From positions 107,260 to 171,259 of the forward strand of contig NZ_JBNPWZ010000007.1 of the NCBI RefSeq assembly GCF_050433565.1: a stretch of DNA of 64,000 bases, written 5' to 3'. The translations under genes and the position numbers were made by a program. This document shows positions 1 through 8,363 of this stretch, one piece after another. Origin of the DNA: Ornithinibacillus bavariensis. Lineage in GTDB: Bacteria > Bacillota > Bacilli > Bacillales > Amphibacillaceae. A model generated the notes under the pieces. It saw only the letters and a program-made list of their open reading frames with translations, had not been told where the DNA came from and did not search any database. How positions within the stretch are numbered: position 1 is the stretch's first letter; each line of letters opens with the position of its first letter.

Positions 1-1541
1 TTGATGTGTACACCACCATTGTCCTTCTCACCCAAATAGCGATCATTGTAATGATCAGGATAGTAGCCTGTTTCTGTATAACCAGATAGAGGAACTGAAC
101 CGGGATCCTTCATATCACGTAGACCATCACCAGGGATATTTGGCGTATAAATATCTTCACCTAATAGCCACAAATCATCTCCTGTTTTATTCTCGATAAA
201 TGAACCCATAATATCAGCAAGTGATTCATTTAATGCTCCAGATTCCCCTTCATAAATGAGATCAGCTGTATGTGTAATGACACCATGGGTCATCTCATGT
301 CCAATGACATCCATACCGCCTGAGGTAGAAATCATGAGCTGGCCGTCTCCATCCCCATATATCATTTGTTTGCCATTCCATCCAGCATTATTCCATTTCT
401 CTCCAACATGAACCGTTGAGATTAACTTCATGCCATTATTATCAAGGGAATCCCTATTAAACACTCTTTTATAGTAGTCATACACCTTTCCAGCATTTAC
501 ATGTGCTGAAACCGCCGCAGGATCATAGAAGAAGCTTGATGAAGTTGTCACCTCAAAGCCTGTAAATCCTAATAAAGCATTGAGTAATAGAAAGGAAAAC
601 TCCGGCATACGTTGGGCATGAAATGTGTGAATACCATTTGCTCTTGTATTATCAAACAAATAACGTGCTCCTGTTTCCTTATTTAACGTAGAATTAAACG
701 TTAAGAGGTTACCAAATATGTCCATCCCTCTTGATGTAATTGGTTCAGATGAATCCGATTCTGCTAGAGGAGATATTTCTTGTTCCTCACCAGATGACGC
801 AACAGTGAAACTATTTTTCTGTGAATCTATGGTTGGTGCCATTTCATGAAAGGCATTGTAGCTTTTCATTATTTCACCACTAGTAGCATCTACAAAGTAA
901 TGATAATATCCTGGTGCTGGAATAGAAGTGGAAGCTATTACTAAATATGCTAACGTATGACTCCCATTGTCCGGGTACCAGATTAGCTTTGCGTCAATGC
1001 CATCATATTCTTTGACTTCTCCAATTTCCGCTTCAATATCACGTTTTGCAACCTCTAATGCTTGATCTTCCGAAAGTGTTGATTCAGATGATAGGATAGA
1101 CTGTTTACGTTTTGGTGTAACATTTCCAAAGAAGGCCATTACTTGATTGTTTTTGTCTAATGCCACCGTTTGTTCAGATCCATAAATTGGAACACCATGA
1201 ATCATTTCAACCGTTCTAAAATGATATGTTCCGGTCTCTTTGTCATCTATTTTGTCTATAATTTCGAACTGTTCCTTTGACTTTGTGATTTGTGATTCTA
1301 CATTTTTAGTGTTTAACGATGCATTTTGTCCTGATACCTGTGTTTGAAGGAATAAATAAACAGTATCCTCTCTACTTAATCCCTTAGGTGCTTCGCTCAA
1401 GACATTTACATAAGATGGTGTGTCTACTTCTTGCCCACTAGCGGAAACATTGGTGCCAGGTAATGCTAACCCCGAGAAGGCTAACGTTGCTGTTAAAAAT
1501 ACAGGAAGTGCCCTCTTTTTTAAATCCTTTTTCTTCTTCAA
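1..1541 (-). CDS. Thermolysin-like neutral metalloprotease (peptidase M4), C-terminus beyond the window
   Basis: Secreted zinc endopeptidase. The reading frame is open from the window edge to a start near 1541, about 513 codons. A basic N-terminus and hydrophobic stretch give a Sec signal peptide, then a long propeptide (FTP/PepSY-type region). The catalytic domain has HEMTH at about residues 415-419 (positions 285-299) and the third zinc ligand in GALNES (Glu about 439), followed by the M4-typical GEDIYTP and DNGGVH stretches. The ribosome binding site GGAGAGG lies 8 nt before TTG at 1541; an in-frame GTG at 1544 is an alternative. The last few dozen residues are cut off. It is divergent from sipW-calY, so it probably belongs to the same stationary-phase secreted set (inference). 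The family call is secure. Confidence 0.95.
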   Translation of the reverse strand, partial: MKKKKDLKKRALPVFLTATLAFSGLALPGTNVSASGQEVDTPSYVNVLSEAPKGLSREDTVYLFLQTQVSGQNASLNTKNVESQITKSKEQFEIIDKIDDKETGTYHFRTVEMIHGVPIYGSEQTVALDKNNQVMAFFGNVTPKRKQSILSSESTLSEDQALEVAKRDIEAEIGEVKEYDGIDAKLIWYPDNGSHTLAYLVIASTSIPAPGYYHYFVDATSGEIMKSYNAFHEMAPTIDSQKNSFTVASSGEEQEISPLAESDSSEPITSRGMDIFGNLLTFNSTLNKETGARYLFDNTRANGIHTFHAQRMPEFSFLLLNALLGFTGFEVTTSSSFFYDPAAVSAHVNAGKVYDYYKRVFNRDSLDNNGMKLISTVHVGEKWNNAGWNGKQMIYGDGDGQLMISTSGGMDVIGHEMTHGVITHTADLIYEGESGALNESLADIMGSFIENKTGDDLWLLGEDIYTPNIPGDGLRDMKDPGSVPLSGYTETGYYPDHYNDRYLGEKDNGGVHI

Positions 1542-1588
1542 CACAATCACCTCTCCTTTTGGTTTTGCTTACACCCTCTATTATTCTT

Positions 1589-1702
1589 GGGTTTTCCCTA
1601 GACAGTCAATTGGGTTATAGAAAACCCTATTAAACTCGCATTTAATAGATTTGAGCTGAAAAAAAGGGTTATTTTCTAGTGTTTTTATATGAAAAATAAC
1701 CC
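1589..1702. promoter_or_regulatory. Divergent protease/sipW control region with repeated GGGTT inverted repeats
   Basis: The 216 bp between the protease and sipW hold two nested dyads built on the same core. GGGTTTTC (1589-1596) faces GAAAACCC (1620-1627), and GGGTTATTTTC (1666-1676) faces GAAAAATAACCC (1691-1702). A further GGGTTATAG lies at 1612-1620. Several copies of one half-site in a divergent promoter region suggest binding of a regulator, but I see no unambiguous -35/-10 pair. A hairpin role is also possible. Confidence 0.4.
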
Positions 1703-1763
1703 AATTTACAATTTTCCGCCTATAACCTACGCTTGAATTATACGCTGTTGGAGGTGGATGAAA

Positions 1764-2315
1764 ATGAAAAAAATCATTTTTGGGATTATGAAGACAGGAA
1801 CGTTAATTCTTTTTTGTTTATTGGCACTTTTTGTTATATCAACGAAAGCATCTGGTGGAGAGCCGTCCCTATTTGGACATCAAGTTAAAGTAGTTTTGTC
1901 AGGTTCTATGGATCCTACCTTTAAAACGGGGTCTATCATTTTAACTGAGCTAGTAGGTTCTGATACGACATATAAGAATGGGGATATCATTACTTTTCAA
2001 CAAGAAGATAGGTTGGTTACGCATCGTATTGTGGATGTCATGGACGTAAATGGTAATCAATTGTTTCAAACGAAGGGAGATAACAACAATGCGGCTGACC
2101 GAGATTATGTTCAAGCCCAACATATAGTTGGAAAGTATACTGGGGTCACCATTCCAATCCTGGGATATGTAGTAGGATTCGCAACATCAAAGCTCGGAGC
2201 TGCACTTTTATTATTTATTCCCGGCCTATTATTGGTTCTATCAGCAGGTCGTTCGATTTTCTTGGCAGCTAGAGAGCTAGAAGGGAAAAAAGTAAAAGAA
2301 ACGGAAACCGTTTAA
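1764..2315 (+). CDS. sipW: Signal peptidase I, SipW (ER/archaeal type)
   Basis: Membrane-bound signal peptidase that processes the TasA/CalY matrix proteins. It has an N-terminal membrane segment (about residues 7-27), the catalytic serine in LSGSMDPTF (Ser48), and VTHRIV with His87 in place of the lysine of ordinary bacterial SipS-type enzymes. This Ser-His arrangement is typical of SipW. A second membrane segment is near the C-terminus (about 135-165). An ATG at 1758 is only about 3 nt from GGAGG (1750-1754), whereas ATG 1764 is 9 nt away, so 1764 is preferred (183 aa). calY starts 64 nt downstream on the same strand and is the expected substrate. Confidence 0.93.
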   Translation: MKKIIFGIMKTGTLILFCLLALFVISTKASGGEPSLFGHQVKVVLSGSMDPTFKTGSIILTELVGSDTTYKNGDIITFQQEDRLVTHRIVDVMDVNGNQLFQTKGDNNNAADRDYVQAQHIVGKYTGVTIPILGYVVGFATSKLGAALLLFIPGLLLVLSAGRSIFLAARELEGKKVKETETV

Positions 2316-2379
2316 TCCCCTATCCTTTGAAATGAAGATATAGGGTTAAAAAATTTAAAATACTAGAGGAGGAAGAAAA

Positions 2380-2976
2380 ATGAGTTTTTCAAAGAAGGTA
2401 AGTAAGGGAATACTTACAGCAGCACTAGGATTTTCATTAATGGGAGGAGGAACGTATGCGTATTTCAGCGATACAGTTGAAGTCAATAATACGTTTGCCG
2501 CAGGTACATTAGATTTATCCGTTAATCCAGAAACAATCGTTAATGTTACTAATCTAAAGCCCGGCGATGAAATCTCTCGTGAGTTTACACTAACCAATAA
2601 TGGAACACTAGACATTCACAGGGTATTGTTGAATACGAGTTACGAGGTTAATGATGCTTTAGGTGATAATACAGATGATTTTGCTGACCATATTAAAGTA
2701 ACCATACTTTACAACCAAAACAATGCAACGGTTCAAGTAATGGAAACAACCCTTAGTGAGCTTTCCAAGATCACACCTGACATTACAGCGGTTGATACAT
2801 TTGTCGGGGGAGAAAAGGTTCCAAATGGACTAAAGCCAGGTGATATTAACAAAGTTATCGTCTTATTTGAATTCGTTGATAATGGGGAAGATCAAAACCA
2901 ATTCCAAGGAGATGCCTTACAGTTAAAATGGCAGTTTGTTGCTGAACAGACTGAAGGACAACTGAATGAGGGTTAA
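2380..2976 (+). CDS. calY: TasA/CalY (camelysin, M73) family matrix protein
   Basis: A 198-aa secreted protein of the TasA/CalY family, which forms amyloid-like fibres of the biofilm matrix and was described in B. cereus as camelysin. The N-terminal signal segment ends near GGTYAYFSD; the YFSD motif just after cleavage is characteristic of the family. Next comes a beta-sandwich with the NTFAAGTLDLSV and LKPGD-xxxREFTLTNNGTLDI signatures. The ribosome binding site GAGGAGG precedes ATG 2380. It sits directly after sipW, its expected processing enzyme, probably in one operon. At 198 aa it is closer to CalY than to the longer TasA (about 260 aa); I cannot separate the names further. Confidence 0.88.
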   Translation: MSFSKKVSKGILTAALGFSLMGGGTYAYFSDTVEVNNTFAAGTLDLSVNPETIVNVTNLKPGDEISREFTLTNNGTLDIHRVLLNTSYEVNDALGDNTDDFADHIKVTILYNQNNATVQVMETTLSELSKITPDITAVDTFVGGEKVPNGLKPGDINKVIVLFEFVDNGEDQNQFQGDALQLKWQFVAEQTEGQLNEG

Positions 2977-2993
2977 AAAGAAGTACAATTACT

Positions 2994-3025
2994 TATCCCC
3001 GAGAAATCTATACTTCTCGGGGATA
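2994..3025. terminator. Terminator hairpin between convergent calY and the HTH/TPR regulator
   Basis: A perfect 12-bp stem, TATCCCCGAGAA (2994-3005) with TTCTCGGGGATA (3014-3025), has an 8-nt loop between two converging genes. The minus strand continues into a T-rich run, so it probably serves both directions. Confidence 0.85.
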
Positions 3026-3027
3026 GC

Positions 3028-4266
3028 TTATAATTGATCACCAAGAACCTTCGATGCTTTTAAATACTGGTTTGTCTGAATATAGTGTTCAAATAGAACT
3101 TTTCCATAGCGCTTATAGTAAATAACATGATTAATCTTAGAAAAATGGGGCAGCGCCTTTTCCTCGAGAAATTTATAATAAGCATCTTTATTTCCTTGCG
3201 CTTTTAGTTTTATTATCTGGAATAAAACGATGAAATGCTTACTATCCAATTTTTCTGCTAGGGAAAGGCCTTCTTTTATTTTTTTAAGTAAAATATTCTT
3301 TCTTGAAAGATTACCTTCCAAACAAGTATCTAAATAGTTATAAAGATGTAAAAGATGGCTAGGAGATTCTGGTTCATCCAATTGCATCGCTTCCCAATGG
3401 CAGTTTTTCGATAAAGCATATTCACCTTTATGAAAATATTCAAAGCCCAGGTTATTTAGTAAGATAGCCTTTTTGGTTGTAAAGCCTAAGGTATCACAAT
3501 TTTGAATTAACTGATGGTATCGTTCTACAATGTTATCGAAGTCAACGGAATCATCACGACTTAGTTGTAGTAGCATAAACGTTTCTGCATCCATCGACCG
3601 TGCATAGTTATTTGTTGCTCGAAAATAACGTAATGCCTTTTCAGCATAATAATAAGCCATGATGTGTGAGCTGATTAAATGGTAGGAAATTGCCAGGTGA
3701 TAATAATATTCTTCATTCCCGTACTCATCAATTTGTACCTTTTCTAAAAATTGAAGTGGTTTTAAATGACCTCCCTGGGTAACATGAGCACTATCACTAA
3801 TGTAATAGATTCCGTATATATGATGTAAGAGATTGTATTCATATGGAGTTAGCTCTTGAGATTTTTTTCTAACATTCTCGAGTATTTCAAAAGCCTTTTT
3901 ATGATTTCGATGTATGATATTGTATCTAGCATGGAGTAATTGGTAGTGGGATATGTAGTAAGATGAGTAGACAAAGGCTATTTCTTCTAATTCATTCTTG
4001 ATATGTTCGATCATTTCATTTCTGCCCAAAATCATGGATTGATGCCACTGTTGAAGTAACTTTTCTATTCTTTCTACAGATTCTATCTCTTTTTTTATAT
4101 CTATTGCAAGGCGTTCTGAGAACAGCGTAATAAGCTCTTCAGAATATGCGGTTTTTCCTCGTTCAATTTTACTAATGTGGGTAGTTGTACAGATTCCATC
4201 CGCCAGCTGTGCTTGTGTCATGTTATTTTTTTCGCGATAGAATTTAATAATCTCTCCCTGCAGCAT
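3028..4266 (-). CDS. HTH/TPR transcriptional regulator (RNPP-like, PlcR/NprR type architecture)
   Basis: A 412-aa protein with an N-terminal XRE-type helix-turn-helix (about residues 5-60; MTQAQLADGI...THISKIERGKT is the helix-turn-helix) followed by about 340 residues of helical TPR-like repeats. This is the layout of RNPP quorum-sensing regulators, whose TPR domain binds a short exported peptide. It is convergent with sipW-calY, and B. cereus-group genomes also keep XRE/TPR regulators near protease and calY genes. No signalling-peptide gene fits downstream, since only 51 bp and a terminator separate it from calY. The start has TAGAGGAGG just upstream. The ligand is unknown; control of the neighbouring protease or calY is an inference. 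Confidence 0.8.
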   Translation of the reverse strand: MLQGEIIKFYREKNNMTQAQLADGICTTTHISKIERGKTAYSEELITLFSERLAIDIKKEIESVERIEKLLQQWHQSMILGRNEMIEHIKNELEEIAFVYSSYYISHYQLLHARYNIIHRNHKKAFEILENVRKKSQELTPYEYNLLHHIYGIYYISDSAHVTQGGHLKPLQFLEKVQIDEYGNEEYYYHLAISYHLISSHIMAYYYAEKALRYFRATNNYARSMDAETFMLLQLSRDDSVDFDNIVERYHQLIQNCDTLGFTTKKAILLNNLGFEYFHKGEYALSKNCHWEAMQLDEPESPSHLLHLYNYLDTCLEGNLSRKNILLKKIKEGLSLAEKLDSKHFIVLFQIIKLKAQGNKDAYYKFLEEKALPHFSKINHVIYYKRYGKVLFEHYIQTNQYLKASKVLGDQL

Positions 4267-4540
4267 CGTATACCTCCTCTAATAGACTATATTTTCGCAA
4301 TTTTCTATAAAGAATTATAATATATAGGGAGGTAATTAACCATAGGGAAAAAGTAGCGTTGAAACGTACGATTAAATAGCTAATAGCATCATTAAAATTA
4401 CGATGTACTAAGACTTTTTACATCTTACTTTATAACGGAGGTAAATAATAACACCTATTATTTGTTGTCCCTACTAACGAGTTCCCTTGCAAATTCTAGT
4501 AAGGAATAGAAGCTTGTATATTAAGAGAAGTAATCACTTC

Positions 4541-4721
4541 CTACCTTATAGCAAGCTTTTCCTTCAACTCAATTAACACCTTTTTAAAATTCTCCAGACA
4601 AAAGCTGTTAGCTTCCTCTGTACTCGTATAGAATCTTATCCTCTTGCCATTTAATAGAAACGTAATTTATTTCCGGTATCATAATCCATTTATAGCAATC
4701 CCCCTCACTTCCCCATCGCAT
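4541..4721 (-). pseudogene. Decayed small gene, probable frameshift
   Basis: The minus strand opens at ATG 4721 and runs about 35 codons before a stop. A +1 shift then gives a further sensible frame with residues EEANSFCLENFKKVLIELKE, ending at 4541. The span is 181 nt, one more than a multiple of three. A hairpin with AAGCTTG/CAAGCTT arms overlaps the 3' end. I do not recognise the family. The rest of the 690-bp stretch from 4267 to 4957 holds no other gene I can support, only the dyad at 4871-4912. Confidence 0.35.
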
Positions 4722-4870
4722 AATACTGGATCAAATATTATTAACAATGGATGGGTGCCATTATACTTTGACAAAGAAGTAATGTTATACCTTCGTTCAT
4801 CCTAATAAGTTAGATAGATTGCTAGTAGATTTCTTAACTATGATCGAAGACATCTCGACAATGCTGAAAT

Positions 4871-4912
4871 ATATACAACACTACTTAAAAAAGTATAAAA
4901 TAGGTTGTATAT
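4871..4912. promoter_or_regulatory. Nested dyad upstream of the MFS exporter
   Basis: ATATACAAC (4871-4879) is a perfect inverted repeat of GTTGTATAT (4904-4912) and encloses a second dyad, TACTT...AAGTA. It ends about 55 nt before the exporter start. It is a candidate operator for a regulator encoded elsewhere; no TetR or MarR gene is adjacent. Confidence 0.35.
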
Positions 4913-4966
4913 CTGAACTATTTCTGAATTTACATAATACTAGTAATTTAAAGGGGGATGGCTAGG

Positions 4967-6481
4967 TTGAGTCATCAAACCAATCGAAAAATGGTGACTG
5001 TGGCTATGATGGTGGCTGTATTTCTCACTGCTATTGATGTAACGGTTGTCAGTACGGCAATGCCACATATTGTTGGTGAATTACAAGGCTTAAGCCTATA
5101 TAGCTGGGTTTTCGCCATTTATACATTAACCACTAGTGTCACTACTCCTATTTACGGAAAATTGGCCGATCTCTTTGGCCGAAAAATTATCTTCATTATT
5201 GGAGTAATTTTGTTTGTACTGGGATCGGTTCTATCTGGACTAGCTCAGTCCATGGAACAACTAATTTGGTTTCGTGCCTTTCAAGGGATTGGCGCAGGGG
5301 CAGTAATGCCAGTTACCTTTACAATTATCGGTGATATTTTTCCAGGAGAACAACGCGCTAAGATGCAAGGGCTATTTAGTGGTGTGTGGGGAATTGCTGG
5401 ATTAATGGGACCGCTAGTTGGTGGTATGTTCGTTGATCACTTTTCATGGAGATGGATATTCTATATCAACGTACCAGTTGGTGCCATTTCACTTATTCTC
5501 GTCATTTTATTTTTACATGAGACCGTTGAACGTCAGTCGAAAAAAATTGATTATTGGGGAGCCCTCGTGTTCACCGCCTCGGTTTCTGCACTACTCTATG
5601 CGTTATTAAGTGGTGGGACAAAATATGCTTGGGGAAGCACAACGATTATTCTATTGTTGATTGGGTCTGCCATTGGTACTCTTCTGTTCCTTTGGATTGA
5701 GACAAAGGTGGAAGAGCCAATGCTACCACTATCCATCTTTAAAATTCGAGTCATTGCCATTTCCAATTTGATTGGATTTTTACTGAGCTTTGTGTTAATT
5801 GGAGCTAATGTCTACTTACCAATGTGGATTCAAACGATACTCGGACATAGTGCGACAAGCTCAGGACTAACCTTAATGCCAATGTCCTTAGCATGGCCGC
5901 TTGCTGCTACTTTTGGCGGACGCTATATGTATCGAATTGGTTCGAAGCGAACAACCCTGATAGGTGTTATTCTTGTCGCATTAGGGACAGGATGGACCTT
6001 GGCCATTCAATTAGACTCTCCATACTGGTACTTTGTCGGCTTAATGATTGTGCTTGGGCTTGGTATGGGATATGCCATTACTCCGACAACCGTTATGATT
6101 CAGGCATCCGTTGGTTGGCAAATGCGTGGTGCAGCAACTGCTTCGAATTCATTTGTCCGTTCGTTAGGACAAACGATTGGAATCACCATTTTAGGAAGTA
6201 TGTTTAATTCGTCTGTTGCTAAATATGCTGCATCCCATCTACCTGAAAATGCAGGTGATGCGGAAACGATTAATAACTTACTTCAAACGAATGGTGAGGC
6301 AGGAAATAATTTAACCAATATTCCACCAGAATTAATGGATTTTGTTAATCAGTCCTTAGCACATGGGATTCACCTTATATTTATAGTAATTTTCGTTATT
6401 GCTGTTGCGGCATTGATTTCAGCTCTTTTCCTACCATCACATCAGAAGGTATTAGAGCTACAGAAACGTATCGATCAATAA
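4967..6481 (+). CDS. MFS multidrug transporter, DHA2 family (14 membrane segments)
   Basis: Proton-driven drug exporter of the EmrB/QacA (DHA2) family. About 504 aa with roughly 14 hydrophobic segments. Family motifs include LTAIDVTVVSTAMP in helix 1, the loop 2-3 motif GKLADLFGRKIIF, and motif C-like GIAGLMGPLVGGMFVDHFSWRWIFYIN in helix 5. The ribosome binding site AAAGGGGG abuts an ATG at 4958 with no spacing, while TTG at 4967 lies 9 nt downstream, so I prefer the TTG start. A strong terminator follows at 6491-6526, so it is monocistronic. No local regulator is seen; the substrate cannot be told from sequence. Confidence 0.92.
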   Translation: MSHQTNRKMVTVAMMVAVFLTAIDVTVVSTAMPHIVGELQGLSLYSWVFAIYTLTTSVTTPIYGKLADLFGRKIIFIIGVILFVLGSVLSGLAQSMEQLIWFRAFQGIGAGAVMPVTFTIIGDIFPGEQRAKMQGLFSGVWGIAGLMGPLVGGMFVDHFSWRWIFYINVPVGAISLILVILFLHETVERQSKKIDYWGALVFTASVSALLYALLSGGTKYAWGSTTIILLLIGSAIGTLLFLWIETKVEEPMLPLSIFKIRVIAISNLIGFLLSFVLIGANVYLPMWIQTILGHSATSSGLTLMPMSLAWPLAATFGGRYMYRIGSKRTTLIGVILVALGTGWTLAIQLDSPYWYFVGLMIVLGLGMGYAITPTTVMIQASVGWQMRGAATASNSFVRSLGQTIGITILGSMFNSSVAKYAASHLPENAGDAETINNLLQTNGEAGNNLTNIPPELMDFVNQSLAHGIHLIFIVIFVIAVAALISALFLPSHQKVLELQKRIDQ

Positions 6482-6490
6482 ATTAATGAA

Positions 6491-6526
6491 AAAGGTTAAA
6501 CCCTGTTTTATAAGGGTTTAACCTTT
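6491..6526. terminator. Terminator after the DHA2 exporter
   Basis: A 14-bp stem, AAAGGTTAAACCCT (6491-6504) and AGGGTTTAACCTTT (6513-6526), with an 8-nt loop, starts 10 nt after the stop codon. T/A-rich sequence follows on both strands. Confidence 0.85.
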
Positions 6527-6549
6527 AATAATTTACTAATAAATTACTC

Positions 6550-6680
6550 CTATTTCGGTACATCAATAGTAGCTAATACACCCCAACGGAGCCCCATACG
6601 CCACTTTCACCTTCCATCTGGTAGCGTTCTAGATTATAGCCAAAATATCTGATCACATCATTAATATATGGAACCCTTAG
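6550..6680 (-). pseudogene. 3' remnant of an unidentified gene
   Basis: On the minus strand an open stretch encodes FGYNLERYQMEGESGVWGSV and, after one frameshift near the end, a plausible C-terminus LATIDVPK with stop at 6550. The span of 131 nt is one short of a multiple of three. An in-frame TAA lies immediately upstream (6681-6683) and no start is present. The residue composition looks like real protein, but I cannot assign a family. Confidence 0.4.
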
Positions 6681-6749
6681 TTAAAAATCATAATAAACTA
6701 TCAGGAAATATATTGTAGCTAATGGGATTTATTTTCAAGGAGTGAGAGT

Positions 6750-8189
6750 ATGCCAGCCATAAGCGGAAGTGACTATATCACGCGAATTGACAATCTAAAG
6801 GCAAATGTATGGGTGGATGACAAGCCTGTTACTGGGAAAATTTCCGAGCATCCGGCATTTAAAGGAGTTATAAATAGCCAGGCTGCATTATATGACTTGC
6901 AGCATAATGATTCTTTAAAGAGTATAATGACCTATACTTCCGAAACAACCGGACAAAAAGTAGGAATGTCTTTTTTACAACCAAAATCAATTGATGATTT
7001 GATTAAAAGAAGAAAGATGACACAAGAGTGGGCATTGGCAAGTAATGGCATGATGGGTAGAAGTCCCGATTATATGAATACAGTCTTAATGGCTCTTGCA
7101 TCCTCCGCTGGCTATCTAAAGGGGAAAGAAAACTGCTATCCGGAACGGTTAGTTGCTTTCTATGAGTATGCGAGAGAAAATGACTTGTCTATGACACATT
7201 CCTTTGTAAACCCACAAGTAAATCGGGCTCAATTTTACTTTGAGGATTCGGATGAACCAATTGCCGCAAAGGTTATCGAGACAAATGATGAGGGTATTGT
7301 GATAAAGGGTGCACGACTTTTAGCGACTCGAGGTGGCATCACCGATGAAATAGTCGTTTTTTCAGCAGGTGGTATACAAGACAAAGCAAATGGTTTTGCT
7401 TTCTCCATTCCAAGCAATGAAAAGGGGATACGATTTATTTGCAGGGAGTCATTCGTAATCGGTGACTCTACATTTAATTACCCACTAAGCTCGCGTTATG
7501 AAGAAATGGATACCATTGTTGTTTTTGATCATGTACTCATTCCGTGGGAGCGCGTATTTTATTATAATAACTTACTCGTTTCGAATGAGTTTGCCATGGC
7601 AAGCTCATTCCTACCATTTTCCTTGCATCAAGCAATATCGAGACAAATCATTAAAACGGAATTCGTGCTAGGCATCGTTCAATCGATTATTGATTCGATT
7701 AACATAGGCGAATACCAGCATGTTCAGGAGAAGACATCCGAAATTATTATCGCCTTAGAAACCTTGAAGGCATTAATTATTAAATCAGAGGTAGAGGCAA
7801 AGTTGGATGAATGGGGAATCATGCGCCCAGACCAAAAGACACTTCAGGTGGCTAGTAATATCTTTCCAAAGGTGTATGCACGATTTAATGAAATCATTCA
7901 ACTAATTGGTGCAAGTGGACTAATATCCATACCTACAGAAAGTGCATTTGAATCACCTTTGAAGAAGGATTTAGATCATTATTTACAGTCTAAATCAGAC
8001 GACGCCAAGAACCGTGTAAAGCTCTTTCGACTAGCATGGGAGTTATCGATGAGCGCCTTTGGAGCACGTGAGGTACAGTATGAACGATACTTCTTTGGCG
8101 ATCCCGTAAAACTAGCAAGTCAGCTATATTATTCCTATGATAAAACCCCTTATGTGAAAAGGGTGAGGGATTTTTTAACGGAAGAGTGA
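6750..8189 (+). CDS. HpaB-family FADH2-dependent monooxygenase (4-hydroxyphenylacetate 3-hydroxylase type)
   Basis: Oxygenase component of a two-component flavin monooxygenase; family members hydroxylate phenols such as 4-hydroxyphenylacetate using FADH2 supplied by a separate reductase. The 479-aa length and the acyl-CoA-dehydrogenase-like layout fit: an N-terminal helical part, a central beta domain with AKVIETNDEGIVIKGARLLATRGG, then FDHVLIPWERVF and the C-terminal four-helix domain with IGASGLISIPTE. AAGGAG precedes ATG 6750. No HpaC-type reductase or other aromatic catabolism gene is in the window, so the substrate and reductase are open. It resembles the stand-alone YoaI-type proteins of bacilli. 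Confidence 0.88.
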   Translation: MPAISGSDYITRIDNLKANVWVDDKPVTGKISEHPAFKGVINSQAALYDLQHNDSLKSIMTYTSETTGQKVGMSFLQPKSIDDLIKRRKMTQEWALASNGMMGRSPDYMNTVLMALASSAGYLKGKENCYPERLVAFYEYARENDLSMTHSFVNPQVNRAQFYFEDSDEPIAAKVIETNDEGIVIKGARLLATRGGITDEIVVFSAGGIQDKANGFAFSIPSNEKGIRFICRESFVIGDSTFNYPLSSRYEEMDTIVVFDHVLIPWERVFYYNNLLVSNEFAMASSFLPFSLHQAISRQIIKTEFVLGIVQSIIDSINIGEYQHVQEKTSEIIIALETLKALIIKSEVEAKLDEWGIMRPDQKTLQVASNIFPKVYARFNEIIQLIGASGLISIPTESAFESPLKKDLDHYLQSKSDDAKNRVKLFRLAWELSMSAFGAREVQYERYFFGDPVKLASQLYYSYDKTPYVKRVRDFLTEE

Positions 8190-8224
8190 CGGTTGATTAA
8201 TGGCTAGAAACGTATCGATTGATA

Positions 8225-8264
8225 GGGCAAAGGGAACAGGCAAAGGTTCTCCTTCCCTTTGCCC
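8225..8264. terminator. Terminator between the convergent HpaB-like and Gfo/Idh/MocA genes
   Basis: An 11-bp stem, GGGCAAAGGGA (8225-8235) with TCCCTTTGCCC (8254-8264), and an 18-nt loop. It lies 36 nt after the HpaB-like stop, in a 174-bp convergent gap. Confidence 0.7.
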
Positions 8265-8363
8265 CATCAAATTGGCCAACCGACATGAAAAGAGCCAAGC
8301 ATAATTTATGGGTTTTTCACATAAAAGCCCTCTACCAATAAGTAAGGGGTAAATGAATCATCA

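Noticed and set aside
2976..3028. A cognate signalling-peptide gene for the HTH/TPR regulator.
   Set aside because: Only 51 bp lie between it and calY, filled by a hairpin terminator. No small ORF with a signal peptide fits there.
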